Origin: Noviherbaspirillum galbum
GTDB taxonomy: Bacteria > Pseudomonadota > Gammaproteobacteria > Burkholderiales > Burkholderiaceae_D
DNA: 64,000 nucleotides
Reading direction: 5' to 3'
Assembly: GCF_010974945.1 (NCBI RefSeq)
Contig: NZ_JAAIVB010000073.1
Coordinates: forward strand, 62,001-126,000
Each line of letters opens with the position of its first letter. The first letter of the stretch is position 1. The notes beneath the pieces are model-generated. The model did no database searches. It saw nothing but the letters and a program-made list of their open reading frames with translations, and was not told the DNA's origin. Positions 19,547 to 28,029 of the stretch are shown here, in pieces. The translations under genes were made by a program, and so were the position numbers.

Positions 19547-20916
19547 AGAGGCTCTGCCCTCACGCCTTCGAGGAGCCGGGCAACCTCCTCGAGACCCGCG
19601 GCATAGACATTCATATAGGCGGGAAGCTCGTTGGGGTGATCGGAAAGCGGCCCCGGCCTATGAATGTCGAAGCGCGCACGTTCCGGCCGTGAGCGCAACC
19701 GCGAGATTGCGAGTTGGAACGACCGGACATGGTTGCCCTCGGCCCGCTCGGAATCGAGGACCTGCGCATGTAGATCCGGAACTTGATATGGCGTGTCATC
19801 GTCGATTCTGCCTTCTAGGAGCGAAGCTCGACGGATCAGGCACGGCACGCAGTATCCACAATGCTTGGGCTGGCGTTGACTCTCTTCTTTTGCGAACCGT
19901 GTCTTCCCCGGCGACGAGCAGGACATGGTGTTCTTCGCCTGCGTTGCCAGAAATTCGCGCTCAGCGCATCCGAGCGCCATTTGGCCCTTGGTCATCAGAC
20001 CGTACCGGTTGTGCAAACGTGAGCGAAGACCAAGCCTACTTATAAGTTCGTTCACGCGCGCCATGTAGAAGGGATGCGTGGTCCGGGTACTCAGCGCCCC
20101 GAGCCGAAGAGGGTCGAGTGGAACGTTCAATGAAATCAGGCCGTTCTCCGGCACGTGGATCGTCACGTCGTCACCCACTGCATCGGCGGCAAGGGCAGCC
20201 AGCGCAAAGAACATGAAGGAGCGGCCGCGGAGCGTGTCCTCGACCGGAGACTCGTCGACGGTATCCTTGGGGAAGCCGACTCGGGCCCGAATGTGGCTGA
20301 ATTCGGCTTCGGCATATTTGGCCTTGAGAGCCTCGGCGCAGATCGTCTGGTGCTGACTGGTAATGCCATCCCAGTAGTGACTCACTAGCAAAGGCGTTTC
20401 GGCAGCTGCGAACAAGTCGACCGCGCCGATGAAGCTGTCGAGCCCACCCGAAAAAAGACACACGCAAGTGGGATTCGCTGTTCGAAGGCTTTCGGTTGGC
20501 GGCACAAGAATTCCTCGTGAGCTTGGTCGCGCTCGGAATCGAAGGGTCCATTTGTCTCCGGTCAAAAAATCAAGCGTCGTATGCAGGAGAGGCGTGACGG
20601 CCTCCCAGAGTGTCGGCTCCACCACCGGCACGCTGATTTCGATTTCTCGCGTCCAGCCGTCCTGTGCTTCTGTCTCGCGAGAAATTCGCGTGTCCGCCGC
20701 GGTGACGGTCGCTGCGAGCAAGGCGAAATCAACAGCTCGCTCGCTCGGTGACAGGCCAAGCGCATCGAGCTGCTCAAGCGCTTGCCCAAGGCCGAAGCCC
20801 AACCGCTCATAGCTATCGAGGAAGTCGATCTCTGTGACGTGAGCCTCAGGGCGAGCGGGTGTAACGGGTGCATCGTCGGACGCCCCCAGTCTGCTCACCA
20901 AGGTATGTTGCCTCAT
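19543..20916 (-). CDS. qatC: QatC, QueC-like enzyme of the Qat anti-phage system
   Basis: A 457-residue protein with an N-terminal region of about 150 residues, then a QueC-type PP-loop ATPase domain starting at CVCLFSGGLDSFIGAVDLF (the SGGxDS ATP-pyrophosphatase motif). Near the C-terminus is a zinc site like that of QueC (CAEREF, then CGYCVPCLIRRASLL). QueC makes 7-cyano-7-deazaguanine; the Qat version is thought to modify DNA, nucleotide or protein in defense. It overlaps qatB and qatD by 4 bases each, giving tight translational coupling. Confidence 0.92.
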   Translation of the reverse strand: MRQHTLVSRLGASDDAPVTPARPEAHVTEIDFLDSYERLGFGLGQALEQLDALGLSPSERAVDFALLAATVTAADTRISRETEAQDGWTREIEISVPVVEPTLWEAVTPLLHTTLDFLTGDKWTLRFRARPSSRGILVPPTESLRTANPTCVCLFSGGLDSFIGAVDLFAAAETPLLVSHYWDGITSQHQTICAEALKAKYAEAEFSHIRARVGFPKDTVDESPVEDTLRGRSFMFFALAALAADAVGDDVTIHVPENGLISLNVPLDPLRLGALSTRTTHPFYMARVNELISRLGLRSRLHNRYGLMTKGQMALGCAEREFLATQAKNTMSCSSPGKTRFAKEESQRQPKHCGYCVPCLIRRASLLEGRIDDDTPYQVPDLHAQVLDSERAEGNHVRSFQLAISRLRSRPERARFDIHRPGPLSDHPNELPAYMNVYAAGLEEVARLLEGVRAEPL

Positions 20917-21785
20917 TGCGCATCCTCTCCTGCGTCGGCGATCAATTGAAAAGCAGCCTCATAGATCTCATTGGATCTCTGCTCGACCTCCCGGTCCGTC
21001 AACTGATCGACACCTGTCAACAACCCGGAAAGATGGGCCCTGCAACAACCGTTGATGAAGTCCCGAAGTTGTTCGTGGGTTCGCTCAACCGACTCCACGT
21101 CAGCGGCGAGCGTGATGCCGCGAGATCCGATGTCGGCAATCACTCGCCCTTCGATCGATAGCGAGACGAAATCAAGGAAAAATTCGCGCAACTGCTCGGG
21201 CGTGAGCTGACCAAATTCAGCCGGGCCTGCACCGTCGAGATTGCCAATCGCCTCGAGCATCGCTTGCCTCGAAATGGCTTCATCGATGGCTCCGCCCGGT
21301 GGGCAAAGGAACTCCAGCATGAAGAGGAAGACTTCGGTGGCCGGCCGGTCAACCATGCGATCAAGATCGAGACGACGCAGAGTGTCCAATGCGCCGATCC
21401 GCTGGAAGTCCCTGACGACGCCCAGAAGTCTCGACCCGGTCGCTCGGGACGCCCCCATTCGTTGCGCCGCCCTGCCCGCACCACCGCTACCGCCTCCACT
21501 CACGCGACCGTTGCCGCCCCGTACATACCCGGCCAGTGCAGCGCCGAGCGTGCTGCTACTGCCATTCTTCGAGAAGCGGGTGAAGGCCGTCCTTGCCCCG
21601 GTGAGAGCGCCGCTGCCGGGCGCCTGGGACACCGAAACTCCATCGGAACCGTCTGCGCCGTCTCCACCTGCGTCACCGCTGTCCTCGGCATCTCCATTGC
21701 CGCCTCCCGATCCGCCCGCAGGCGATTCAAGCCATGAAGGAACTAGCCCATTGGGTGGACCGCCATATCCCTTTGATGTACCCAT
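20913..21785 (-). CDS. qatB: QatB, accessory protein of the Qat anti-phage system
   Basis: A 290-residue protein beginning MGTSKGYGGPPNG, the typical QatB start. Residues 20-60 are a Gly/Asp/Ser-rich linker (low complexity), and a region around 80-110 is Gly-rich. The remaining 170 residues are helical, with LEFLCPPGGAIDEAISRQA and a C-terminal DREVEQRSNEIYEAAFQLI. No catalytic motif is known. In reported Qat systems QatB is required and is a substrate or partner of QatC. It lies between qatA (8 bases away) and qatC (4-base overlap). Confidence 0.9.
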   Translation of the reverse strand: MGTSKGYGGPPNGLVPSWLESPAGGSGGGNGDAEDSGDAGGDGADGSDGVSVSQAPGSGALTGARTAFTRFSKNGSSSTLGAALAGYVRGGNGRVSGGGSGGAGRAAQRMGASRATGSRLLGVVRDFQRIGALDTLRRLDLDRMVDRPATEVFLFMLEFLCPPGGAIDEAISRQAMLEAIGNLDGAGPAEFGQLTPEQLREFFLDFVSLSIEGRVIADIGSRGITLAADVESVERTHEQLRDFINGCCRAHLSGLLTGVDQLTDREVEQRSNEIYEAAFQLIADAGEDAQ

Positions 21786-21792
21786 CGATTCC

Positions 21793-23763
21793 TCAGATCT
21801 TCTTGCCCAACGACTCCATCAGAGTCGCGGCCTTCTTCAGTTTCGGGTTTTCGTCTTGCTCGCCCCAACTCTTCCGCAGGGCGTTGACGTTGTTCACAAG
21901 GGCAGCATCCTTGATGCCCGACACGAGGTTCAGTGGCCATATCCCTACCTTGGAGAGGTCCAACGACTTCGCAAATTCCAGAACGCGCCGTCCCGTCTCT
22001 GGCCCGCGCTCGGAAAGAACGAGAAGCCCATGCATCCCCCTCGGCTCGGAACGCATGTCATCGGCTTGCAGGATCTGGTCACTGACCGCGTTGAAGACTT
22101 CATCAACTTCCTGGGGCGAGAGATTCGCGACGTCGGTCACGCAACCTCGTGCCGCCATTTTGCCGCCCATGAGTCTGGCGACCAAGCTTTCGAGATGCGC
22201 TGACGCGGTGATCCCGCCGAGCGATCCCCGCTTGTCCCGAGTGACAAACACGTAGGGAAGGAGATCGACACCCGCGAGCGGAGGATCGATCGCAGCCCAG
22301 CCCTTGATCCATTCGTTCTTCGACCAGTCGGCAACTTCTGGTGCCTGGGCTTTCGGTGCGGCCGCCTTCGTTGCCGACTTCTTGCCGACGGATTCAGGCG
22401 TTGCTTCCGAACTTTGGGCCTCTACAGCAGGCTCCCCTCTGCTGTTCTTAATGCTTTGCTCGAACTGCGCAAGGGCCTCGGGCTTGCCGCCTTCCACCGT
22501 CGCCAACTGGGCGAGTTGCTTGTAGAAGTCAGGATAAAAACGCTCTGCGAGCATGATCTTTCCGAGGATGATGAGCTTGACGTCACCACCGAAGCCGCGC
22601 TCCTCGGCGATGGCCTGGCGGAGCATCATCGAATTCAGGAATCTCTTGATCTGTCGTGGATTGCCATGCGTTCCTTCCGTCAGCAATCTCGTCAGATGCG
22701 TGCTGATCAACTGAGCTTGCCTCACCTCCGTCGGCACCGGCTCGCCCACAGCTTCCGTCACCGCCCGGGCATCCAGCCCGCGGCTTTGCCATGGTCGCTT
22801 CATATCCTCGCGAGCGACTGCCAGCAGCTTTTTGAAGCGCGGGTCCTCGGACGTGAGCGCGAGCTCGGCAAGTAGGAGCGTGATGTACACTCGTGTCTCG
22901 GCCACGCCCAGCGCGGGGACCCGAAATGGAACCTGGATCAGTTTTTCGAGGTAGTTCCTTGGGTAACTGACTGGGCCGGTGCTGGGCGGGAGATCTGGGA
23001 AATGTTCCTTCACCGCGTACTCGATCATGAGTTCGTCGGCGCCGATCACAAAGGCCGTGCGATCCACCATCAGGAAAAGGCGGATCGTCTCGAGAGTCGC
23101 GATGGCCGTCTTTGGGAGGCACCGGTCGAGGTCGTCGACGATCACGACCAGTCGATCCAGTTCGGCTGCCTTGAGCAACTCCTCGAATTCGTTACGGAAC
23201 TCGTGCATATGGGCAGGAAGGCGATCGGCGTCTTTCGGAGAATCCTTGACGAACTCCTTGGCTTGGGCCGCCACGCCCTTCAAATCCTCGACAGAGATGT
23301 GGTCCTCGGGCTTTGCCAGAAAGGCCGTGACCGTGTCGACAACACCCCGTACCTGATCTAGGGTTGGGATACCTGTGGCGGCAGTGAATACAAGACCACC
23401 GGCCCTGTGCGCCATCTTGAGCCAGTCCACGCGCCGTAGGACTTTCTTGGCTGCGTCGGCCACCTTCGTCGAGGCTGGCCGGGCGCGACGAAGCTCTTCT
23501 ACGATTGTCTCGATGACGACCGTCTTGGCATCTTCGAAACCTTCGAATGTCCAGCCGTTGAACCACAGGCAGAGAACACGCTCCTCATCGTTGAACGCGG
23601 CCTCCGTCATCTTCAGGACGCTAGATTTTCCGGCGCCCCAGTCTCCATGGACTCCGATGGTGATCGGGGCGACTGGGGTCTCGCGAATGAAACGGACTAC
23701 CGTTCTCGCGATGGCTTCGTAGTACAAGAGATCTGTCGCTGTCTCGCGGTCGTTGAGAAACAT
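21793..23763 (-). CDS. qatA: QatA, KAP-family P-loop ATPase of the Qat anti-phage system
   Basis: A 656-residue KAP NTPase. ATG 23763 gives MFLNDRETATDLLYYEAI, the family's usual start; a longer frame to 23874 adds residues without similarity. Walker A is GVHGDWGAGKSSVLKM (about 36-51) and Walker B is LVVIVDDLDRCLP. The C-terminal third is helical with a Lys/Ala-rich linker (VGKKSATKAAAPKAQAPEV). KAP ATPases often act at the membrane as signalling or remodelling machines. It is the first gene of the qatABCD operon, which is complete and without visible frameshift. Confidence 0.92.
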   Translation of the reverse strand: MFLNDRETATDLLYYEAIARTVVRFIRETPVAPITIGVHGDWGAGKSSVLKMTEAAFNDEERVLCLWFNGWTFEGFEDAKTVVIETIVEELRRARPASTKVADAAKKVLRRVDWLKMAHRAGGLVFTAATGIPTLDQVRGVVDTVTAFLAKPEDHISVEDLKGVAAQAKEFVKDSPKDADRLPAHMHEFRNEFEELLKAAELDRLVVIVDDLDRCLPKTAIATLETIRLFLMVDRTAFVIGADELMIEYAVKEHFPDLPPSTGPVSYPRNYLEKLIQVPFRVPALGVAETRVYITLLLAELALTSEDPRFKKLLAVAREDMKRPWQSRGLDARAVTEAVGEPVPTEVRQAQLISTHLTRLLTEGTHGNPRQIKRFLNSMMLRQAIAEERGFGGDVKLIILGKIMLAERFYPDFYKQLAQLATVEGGKPEALAQFEQSIKNSRGEPAVEAQSSEATPESVGKKSATKAAAPKAQAPEVADWSKNEWIKGWAAIDPPLAGVDLLPYVFVTRDKRGSLGGITASAHLESLVARLMGGKMAARGCVTDVANLSPQEVDEVFNAVSDQILQADDMRSEPRGMHGLLVLSERGPETGRRVLEFAKSLDLSKVGIWPLNLVSGIKDAALVNNVNALRKSWGEQDENPKLKKAATLMESLGKKI

Positions 23764-23987
23764 TGGCGTATCTGTGTTTGGGAAGCTATGTGGTCGATAG
23801 GGGTTTAGCCGCCCCCGATCAAGCGAGGGAGGAAACTGGCCGGGTGCGACAGTTCTCAAGGAATGGATCACCACGTTACATTAATACACGTCGAGATTCA
23901 ATGGAATCTGAGGCAGTGAAGCACGCCCCCAACTGGGACCCCTACAACGTCGACTATCGCGCGGGATGTTTGCTCGCCTAAGGGGCC

Positions 23988-24247
23988 TTAGTCGGTTGCG
24001 TAGCAGTCGGATTTGGCGCATCGAAGGCTATCGGCTACCGATGCAAAGCAGTCATTGAGAACGAATTTGCGAAGGACTGTTTCCGTGGGATGGTGCACAC
24101 CATGCCAGCAGATGAACCAACGCGCCCAATACCCGTAATTCTGCTCTATACGCAGGCTGTATTGCATGTACCGCAGGCGCGCTCGCAGTCGGTCCAACAG
24201 GCGCGTGGCGTTCAGACCCGGCCTGTGTGGTTTGTCGGTTGTGTTAA
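23988..24247 (-). pseudogene. Truncated integron integrase (intI) N-terminal remnant
   Basis: The minus-strand frame encodes LLDRLRARLRYMQYSLRIEQ, then NYGYWARWFICWHGVHHP, which matches the N-terminal SAM-like domain of IntI tyrosine recombinases (typical form: LLDQLRERIRYLHYSLRTEQ). Similarity stops after HHP; the catalytic domain with its R-H-R-Y residues is absent, and the frame ends about 35 codons later in sequence that resembles the island's dispersed repeat (GCCGATA, TCAATGACTGCTT). The 5' end of the frame runs through a LexA box, so translation must start downstream of it. It is divergent from the cassette array, exactly where intI should be. Confidence 0.75.
24005..24058 (+). repeat. 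Degenerate dispersed repeat, copy D
   Basis: AGGCTATCGGCTACCGATG followed by CAAAGCAGTCATTGAGAAC resembles the repeat core TATCGGCCA-AAGCGGTCATTCA with an 8-base insertion. It marks the point where intI homology is lost. Confidence 0.4.
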
Positions 24248-24249
24248 TA

Positions 24250-24265
24250 CTGTACCTAAATACAG
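24250..24265. promoter_or_regulatory. LexA (SOS) box at the integron
   Basis: CTGT-ACCTAAAT-ACAG is a perfect CTGT-N8-ACAG SOS box. In mobile and chromosomal integrons a LexA box overlaps the intI promoter, which is its position here relative to the intI remnant. It could also affect the nearby cassette promoter. Confidence 0.8.
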
Positions 24266-24394
24266 CATATGGACGGCAGCACCTGTTCTCAAGCGGCTTG
24301 CAGCCGTCTCCAGACTTGGTGTTAAATCGCAACGTTCCATGTTAAGTTGCCATTTTGCGATTTATAACAAGTTATACAACATCAGGCCGCTACT

Positions 24395-25456
24395 ATGAAA
24401 TCTAAACGAATTTTTGTAAGCCATGCGGTGAAAGACAAGACCCTGGCTGACGCTCTAGTCGATCTTCTTGAGACGGGCACAGAAATATCTTCGGATGATA
24501 TTTTTTGCTCTTCTCTGGAAGGCTTAGGGATTCCCAGCGGCCAGGACTTTATCACTTACATAAAGAGCCAAATCCAGCACCCTGAAGCTGTAATTCTCCT
24601 ACTTAGTGAAAATTATTTTGCAAGCCAATTTTGCCTTTGCGAGCTTGGTGCTGCATGGGCCATGAGTCACAAAGCATATCCGTTGTTAGTCCCGCCACTA
24701 AAATATGCCGATGTAAAGGGAGTTCTTCTTTCAACGCAAGTAGACAAGATTGATAACGACAGCGACCTAGATCGTTTTTACGAAAATCTTAATGGAGAAC
24801 TAGCCCTCACATCCACAAACATAGCCCGCTGGGGAGCAAAGAAGAGGCAATTTCTGAAGAAACTGCCAGATATCCTGTCGTCATTGGAGAAGCCAACTAC
24901 CGTCAACCTAAAAGACTACGAAAGTTTAAAGACGGAGCACGACTCAAGTATTGCGCTCCAAGATGAATACGAAGACGAAATTTCAAAGCTTAGAGCCTTG
25001 ATCAAGGAACTTGAAGGCTGCAAAGACGCATCCGAAGTTAAGAAAATCAAGCGCGAACATTTGAGCGGCATGAGTGCACTCTCAGAAGAGTTGGAGGCGT
25101 TTAAGCAGGCGGTACGAAGCCTCCCACCAATCGTAGTCTACATAATGTTCAGGCACTATACGGGCGTTCCATCTAAGTTCAATCCGTGGACAGAAAAGCA
25201 AGCAAACCAAGATGCTGGAAGTGCAACAGAAGATGGCTACCTTAAGTTCGATGATGGATTCGAACTCAATCTGGATGATCCAAAGGTTAAGAGAGCTTCA
25301 TCCGCTCTTTGTAAGCTTGACAGATATATCGACGGCAAAGTATCAGACGAGGTTCTCTTGGAATTTGAGGAGGAATCCCAGTATCAACTATCCCTTTCGA
25401 ACAGGCGGCTATGGAAAGACCATTTTTGCGATCAAATATCGAGGTACTTTGCATAA
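24395..25456 (+). CDS. TIR-domain protein, first integron cassette
   Basis: A 353-residue protein. Residues 1-150 are a TIR domain: KRIFVSHAVKDKTLADALVD at the start (beta-A), EGLGIPSGQDF (BB loop) and FCLCELGAAWAM, in which Glu83 is at the position of the catalytic NADase Glu. A coiled coil runs at about 165-240 (ESLKTEHDSSIALQDEYEDE and on), followed by a C-terminal domain without known family. Bacterial TIR proteins of this form degrade NAD+ or make cyclic ADP-ribose signals in phage defense. The stop codon TAA lies inside the attC site, as is usual for cassette genes. Composition is clearly AT-richer than the core genes. Confidence 0.88.
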   Translation: MKSKRIFVSHAVKDKTLADALVDLLETGTEISSDDIFCSSLEGLGIPSGQDFITYIKSQIQHPEAVILLLSENYFASQFCLCELGAAWAMSHKAYPLLVPPLKYADVKGVLLSTQVDKIDNDSDLDRFYENLNGELALTSTNIARWGAKKRQFLKKLPDILSSLEKPTTVNLKDYESLKTEHDSSIALQDEYEDEISKLRALIKELEGCKDASEVKKIKREHLSGMSALSEELEAFKQAVRSLPPIVVYIMFRHYTGVPSKFNPWTEKQANQDAGSATEDGYLKFDDGFELNLDDPKVKRASSALCKLDRYIDGKVSDEVLLEFEEESQYQLSLSNRRLWKDHFCDQISRYFA

Positions 25457-25521
25457 CATGGCGGTCCGCACGGACGCTCCGCCGATAAAGCTGGCTCCGC
25501 GGCGGTTACCTCTACGTTAGG
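25451..25521 (+). other. attC site of cassette 1
   Basis: It begins GCATAAC and ends GTTAGGC (matching GTTRRRY), with an imperfect dyad between them (GGCGGTCCGCACGGACG and CCGCGGCGGTTACC arms). It is 71 bp long and contains the stop codon of the TIR gene. Confidence 0.75.
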
Positions 25522-25567
25522 CCGCACACACGCTTCACGGCCACCATCAATTTCCACGAGGAGCAGC

Positions 25568-25909
25568 ATGGCCAAATACCTGATCTCTTTTCCAAGCGCG
25601 GCAATGGTTGTGCCCGATGGCGAATGGAGAGCGGTAGGCCGCGACGCGCACGCTGTGATTGAGGAGGCGAAGACCGCCGGCGTCTATGTCTTTGGGGGCG
25701 GCATAGACGAGAGCGTATCTCCCGTACTCGTCTCGGCCAATGGGACGTTTAAAGAGGGAGGCTATCCGTGGGCGCCCCCACTCAACGGAGGTTTCACTGT
25801 GTTGGAACTGCCTTCGCGCGACGAGGCCATCGCGTGGGCGGCGCGTATCGCCAAGGCCTGTCGGTGCGACCAAGAACTTCGCGTCTTTGGGTTCGACCCT
25901 CATTCCTGA
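25568..25909 (+). CDS. YciI-like (YCII-related) small protein, integron cassette 2
   Basis: A 113-residue protein of the dimeric alpha-beta barrel YCII/DGPF type: MAKYLISFPSAAMVVPDGEW, then VYVFGGGIDESVSPVLVSAN and GGFTVLELPSRDEAIAWAARI. Such proteins are common as integron cassettes; their activity is usually unknown. AGGAG sits 6 bases before the ATG. The cassette is bounded by attC1 and attC2 and read in the array direction. Confidence 0.85.
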   Translation: MAKYLISFPSAAMVVPDGEWRAVGRDAHAVIEEAKTAGVYVFGGGIDESVSPVLVSANGTFKEGGYPWAPPLNGGFTVLELPSRDEAIAWAARIAKACRCDQELRVFGFDPHS

Positions 25910-25938
25910 GGGGACAAAGAAATGACGCAGAAAGTGCG

Positions 25939-25998
25939 GCTTGACAATTCATTCAAGCCGACGCCGCTTCGCGGCGTGGCTTAATTCAGGCGTTCGTT
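25939..25998 (+). other. attC site of cassette 2 (aadA-like 60-bp type)
   Basis: GCTTGAC starts the site, and the interior CAAGCCGACGCCGCTTCGCG with GGCTTAA after it is nearly identical to the well-known 60-bp attC of aadA cassettes in class 1 integrons. It ends GTTCGTT, one base off the GTTRRRY core. This is the strongest single proof of an integron here. Confidence 0.9.
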
Positions 25999-26017
25999 AT
26001 ATGTAAAGGGAGCGATA

Positions 26018-26386
26018 GTGACTGGAGTGCTGCGCTCGGTAATTCGATGGCTTGTGCCGGCCGGTTGCATCGTTATGGGGTTGCTTTATTTAAACAGCGC
26101 AGCATTTAGTTTTTGGGTCGCTGGCGGCCCGCCGAATGATTTTCCTGAGTCGTGGATTCAGCGTGGAATTTGGCATCTTTGTATTGCGTTTGCGCTGTTC
26201 TCTGTTGGCGCCGCAGTTTTTTTTGCAATGCCTAAGTTTCCGAAGTTAAGTAAGATCGGTATTTGTTTTCTTGGCATGGCAGTTGTACTTCTTATCGTTC
26301 CGGTTGCGCGCGAGTTCTTGATCTCGGACGCTTGCCTGGATAGTGGTGGTAGTTGGAACAAAGGGGAGTTCAGATGCCAAAGATGA
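26018..26386 (+). CDS. Small integral membrane protein, integron cassette 3
   Basis: A 122-residue protein with three hydrophobic segments: residues 8-33 (LVPAGCIVMGLLYLN and on), 49-68 (IWHLCIAFALFSVGAAVFF) and 78-97 (IGICFLGMAVVLLIVPVA), then a short polar tail with two Cys. It starts at GTG 26018 with AGGGAG upstream. No family was recognised. Small membrane proteins are frequent in cassette arrays. It lies between attC2 and attC3. Confidence 0.7.
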   Translation: MTGVLRSVIRWLVPAGCIVMGLLYLNSAAFSFWVAGGPPNDFPESWIQRGIWHLCIAFALFSVGAAVFFAMPKFPKLSKIGICFLGMAVVLLIVPVAREFLISDACLDSGGSWNKGEFRCQR

Positions 26387-26390
26387 GAAC

Positions 26391-26477
26391 GTATAACTCG
26401 TCACTCAACCCAGACACGCAGCAAAGGGCTTGCCGCTCGGCGGCATCTGCTGCGTGCTGGTTAGTTCGGCGTTAGGT
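26391..26477 (+). other. attC site of cassette 3
   Basis: It begins GTATAAC and ends GTTAGGT (GTTRRRY). The arms CACGCAGCAAAGGGCTTGCC and GGCATCTGCTGCGTG pair into the expected imperfect hairpin. It is 87 bp long. Confidence 0.85.
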
Positions 26478-26482
26478 TTTAT

Positions 26483-27268
26483 ATGCACTATCGCGATGCC
26501 GATGACGAATACTTTGAAGTGTTCAAGGAATACGGATCTTCCTTGGCCGAAGTAATTGGCCGTACCGACTTTCCAAAAACTTACAGAGCAATGTTTGGAT
26601 TCTGTGCAAAGGCAAACAGCCTTAAGACTGCGATGTTTGAGTGTGTCGACACGAAAAATCCTTATGCCTTCAAAGTCCTCTTTCGCTGCTTCTGCGAGCA
26701 CTATCTCAAATTCACCTACCTCTGGGCTTGCTTCGTAAAGGAGAAATCGGACCGTGTTGGAAGCGATTATTTTTCATTCTGTGGTGCAGTTGAGGCCCAA
26801 GACTATGTTGCCGCGATCGCTATGGCGGAAAGGCTACTGGGGAATGAGGTAGTTGCAAACACGAGAAACGCAATCGCTGAGTTTTACCCTGATGCTGCGA
26901 AACTCAGTGCCCGCGAGCTAAAACAGCTCTCCGGCCAATTTAAGTACCGCACAATATTGCGGTTTCTAGCTGATGAGAGGTTTGCGTTTGTTGCAAAGGA
27001 ACGACCATTCCTTGCGCAAATCGTCCCGACTTATGCCTTATTGTCCTCATTTGTACATGGCGGACCCTATACTGATCTTGAGATGGCGAACTTTTCACAA
27101 CCGTCTGTTATTGCTGAATGTGAAAGCAATGCTGAAGTTGTAATGTTAATGTCCGCTACTGTGTTCATGTTTACCGCAGCAGCAATATCGCGAGAATATC
27201 CGGAGTTCAACGGAATTGCCCCAAAAGTGAATTCAATAATTAAACGCTTTGTCGCCGATGAAACCTAA
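26483..27268 (+). CDS. Hypothetical protein (DUF5677-like), integron cassette 4
   Basis: A 261-residue, mainly helical protein. The segment PTYALLSSFVHGGPYTDLE near residue 190 has the Ser and His pattern of DUF5677-type proteins, a family of unknown function found in accessory regions. The C-terminus (VMLMSATVFMFTAAAIS) is hydrophobic and may touch the membrane. AT-rich codon use differs from the core genes. The stop codon lies within the attC4 left end (CCTAACT). The start is 5 bases after attC3, so the ribosome site lies inside attC3 or is absent. Confidence 0.75.
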   Translation: MHYRDADDEYFEVFKEYGSSLAEVIGRTDFPKTYRAMFGFCAKANSLKTAMFECVDTKNPYAFKVLFRCFCEHYLKFTYLWACFVKEKSDRVGSDYFSFCGAVEAQDYVAAIAMAERLLGNEVVANTRNAIAEFYPDAAKLSARELKQLSGQFKYRTILRFLADERFAFVAKERPFLAQIVPTYALLSSFVHGGPYTDLEMANFSQPSVIAECESNAEVVMLMSATVFMFTAAAISREYPEFNGIAPKVNSIIKRFVADET

Positions 27269-27348
27269 CTCGTTGCTGAATCCGGGCACGCGACAAGATC
27301 TTGCCACTTCCCGGCAACTGTCGCGCGCCTGTTAGAGCGGCGTTGGGC
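27263..27348 (+). other. attC site of cassette 4
   Basis: It begins ACCTAAC and ends GTTGGGC. The arms CGGGCACGCGACAAG and CTGTCGCGCGCCTG form the imperfect hairpin. It is 86 bp long. Confidence 0.85.
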
Positions 27349-27369
27349 GTCATAACTCAAAGGCGACGT

Positions 27370-28008
27370 GTGCACCTTTCACGGATCAAAGCACTTGGCT
27401 CGCGGCTTGCCGACCACAAATACGTCTGGCTATGTTTGGGCCCAATCTTCATTGCGCTGGTCGTCGTGCTTATATTCGGTGCAACAGAGCGATTGATCCG
27501 CCTCACTGGTCTTGCTCTCCAAGTACTCGGCATCGGGACCGTCATTTGGGGGATCTCGGAAACGCGCGCCTTATTTGGACATGCTTCGCTCAGATCGATG
27601 GCTAAGGCGGGGCTTCAACGAATTTTCTCACGAAGCCATGATGTTACTGTTGGGGTTACTACCAACTCCGCGTCTACGTCCGCAGGAAAGTTAAGTGCGT
27701 TTACTAAGTTTGATCCAGGCCCGAACCCCTCGTTAGATTCGCGTCTCGACGCGTTGGAAAAGAACATCTCGGCTATACACGATCGCATCACCGAAACACA
27801 GCGGGAGTTGGACGGGGAGCGCATGAGGGCTATGGACGCGCTTAAGCGTGAGGCCGAAACACGACAGTGCGGGGATGCAGAGATTCAAAAGAAACTTGAA
27901 GCAACAGGTACTGGTGGCGTTCATATTTCAGCCATTGGTGCGGCCTGGCTATTTGTGGGCGTTGTTCTCAGTACGGCGGCCCCGGAAATCGCCTGCTTGC
28001 TGAAATGA
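27370..28008 (+). CDS. Hypothetical membrane protein with coiled coil, integron cassette 5
   Basis: A 212-residue protein if started at GTG 27370, just behind attC4; a longer frame from 27301 would run through attC4. Two membrane segments lie near residues 17-33 (YVWLCLGPIFIALVVVLIF) and 40-58, and a third near the C-terminus (AAWLFVGVVLSTAAP). A coiled coil between (DALEKNISAIHDRITETQRE, then DALKREAETRQ) suggests oligomerisation. No family was recognised. A perfect 11-bp hairpin overlaps its stop codon. Confidence 0.65.
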   Translation: MHLSRIKALGSRLADHKYVWLCLGPIFIALVVVLIFGATERLIRLTGLALQVLGIGTVIWGISETRALFGHASLRSMAKAGLQRIFSRSHDVTVGVTTNSASTSAGKLSAFTKFDPGPNPSLDSRLDALEKNISAIHDRITETQRELDGERMRAMDALKREAETRQCGDAEIQKKLEATGTGGVHISAIGAAWLFVGVVLSTAAPEIACLLK

Positions 28009-28029
28009 CGTCCAGCCGGTCATTTCAGC
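27999..28029 (+). terminator. Hairpin at the end of cassette 5
   Basis: GCTGAAATGAC pairs perfectly with GTCATTTCAGC around a 9-base loop and includes the TGA stop. There is no T run after it, so it is either a weak terminator or one arm pair of a degenerate attC. Confidence 0.5.

Noticed and set aside
23763..23981. A plus-strand frame between qatA and the intI remnant
   Set aside because: It starts inside the qatA leader on the other strand, has no start signal and no similarity to any family I know.
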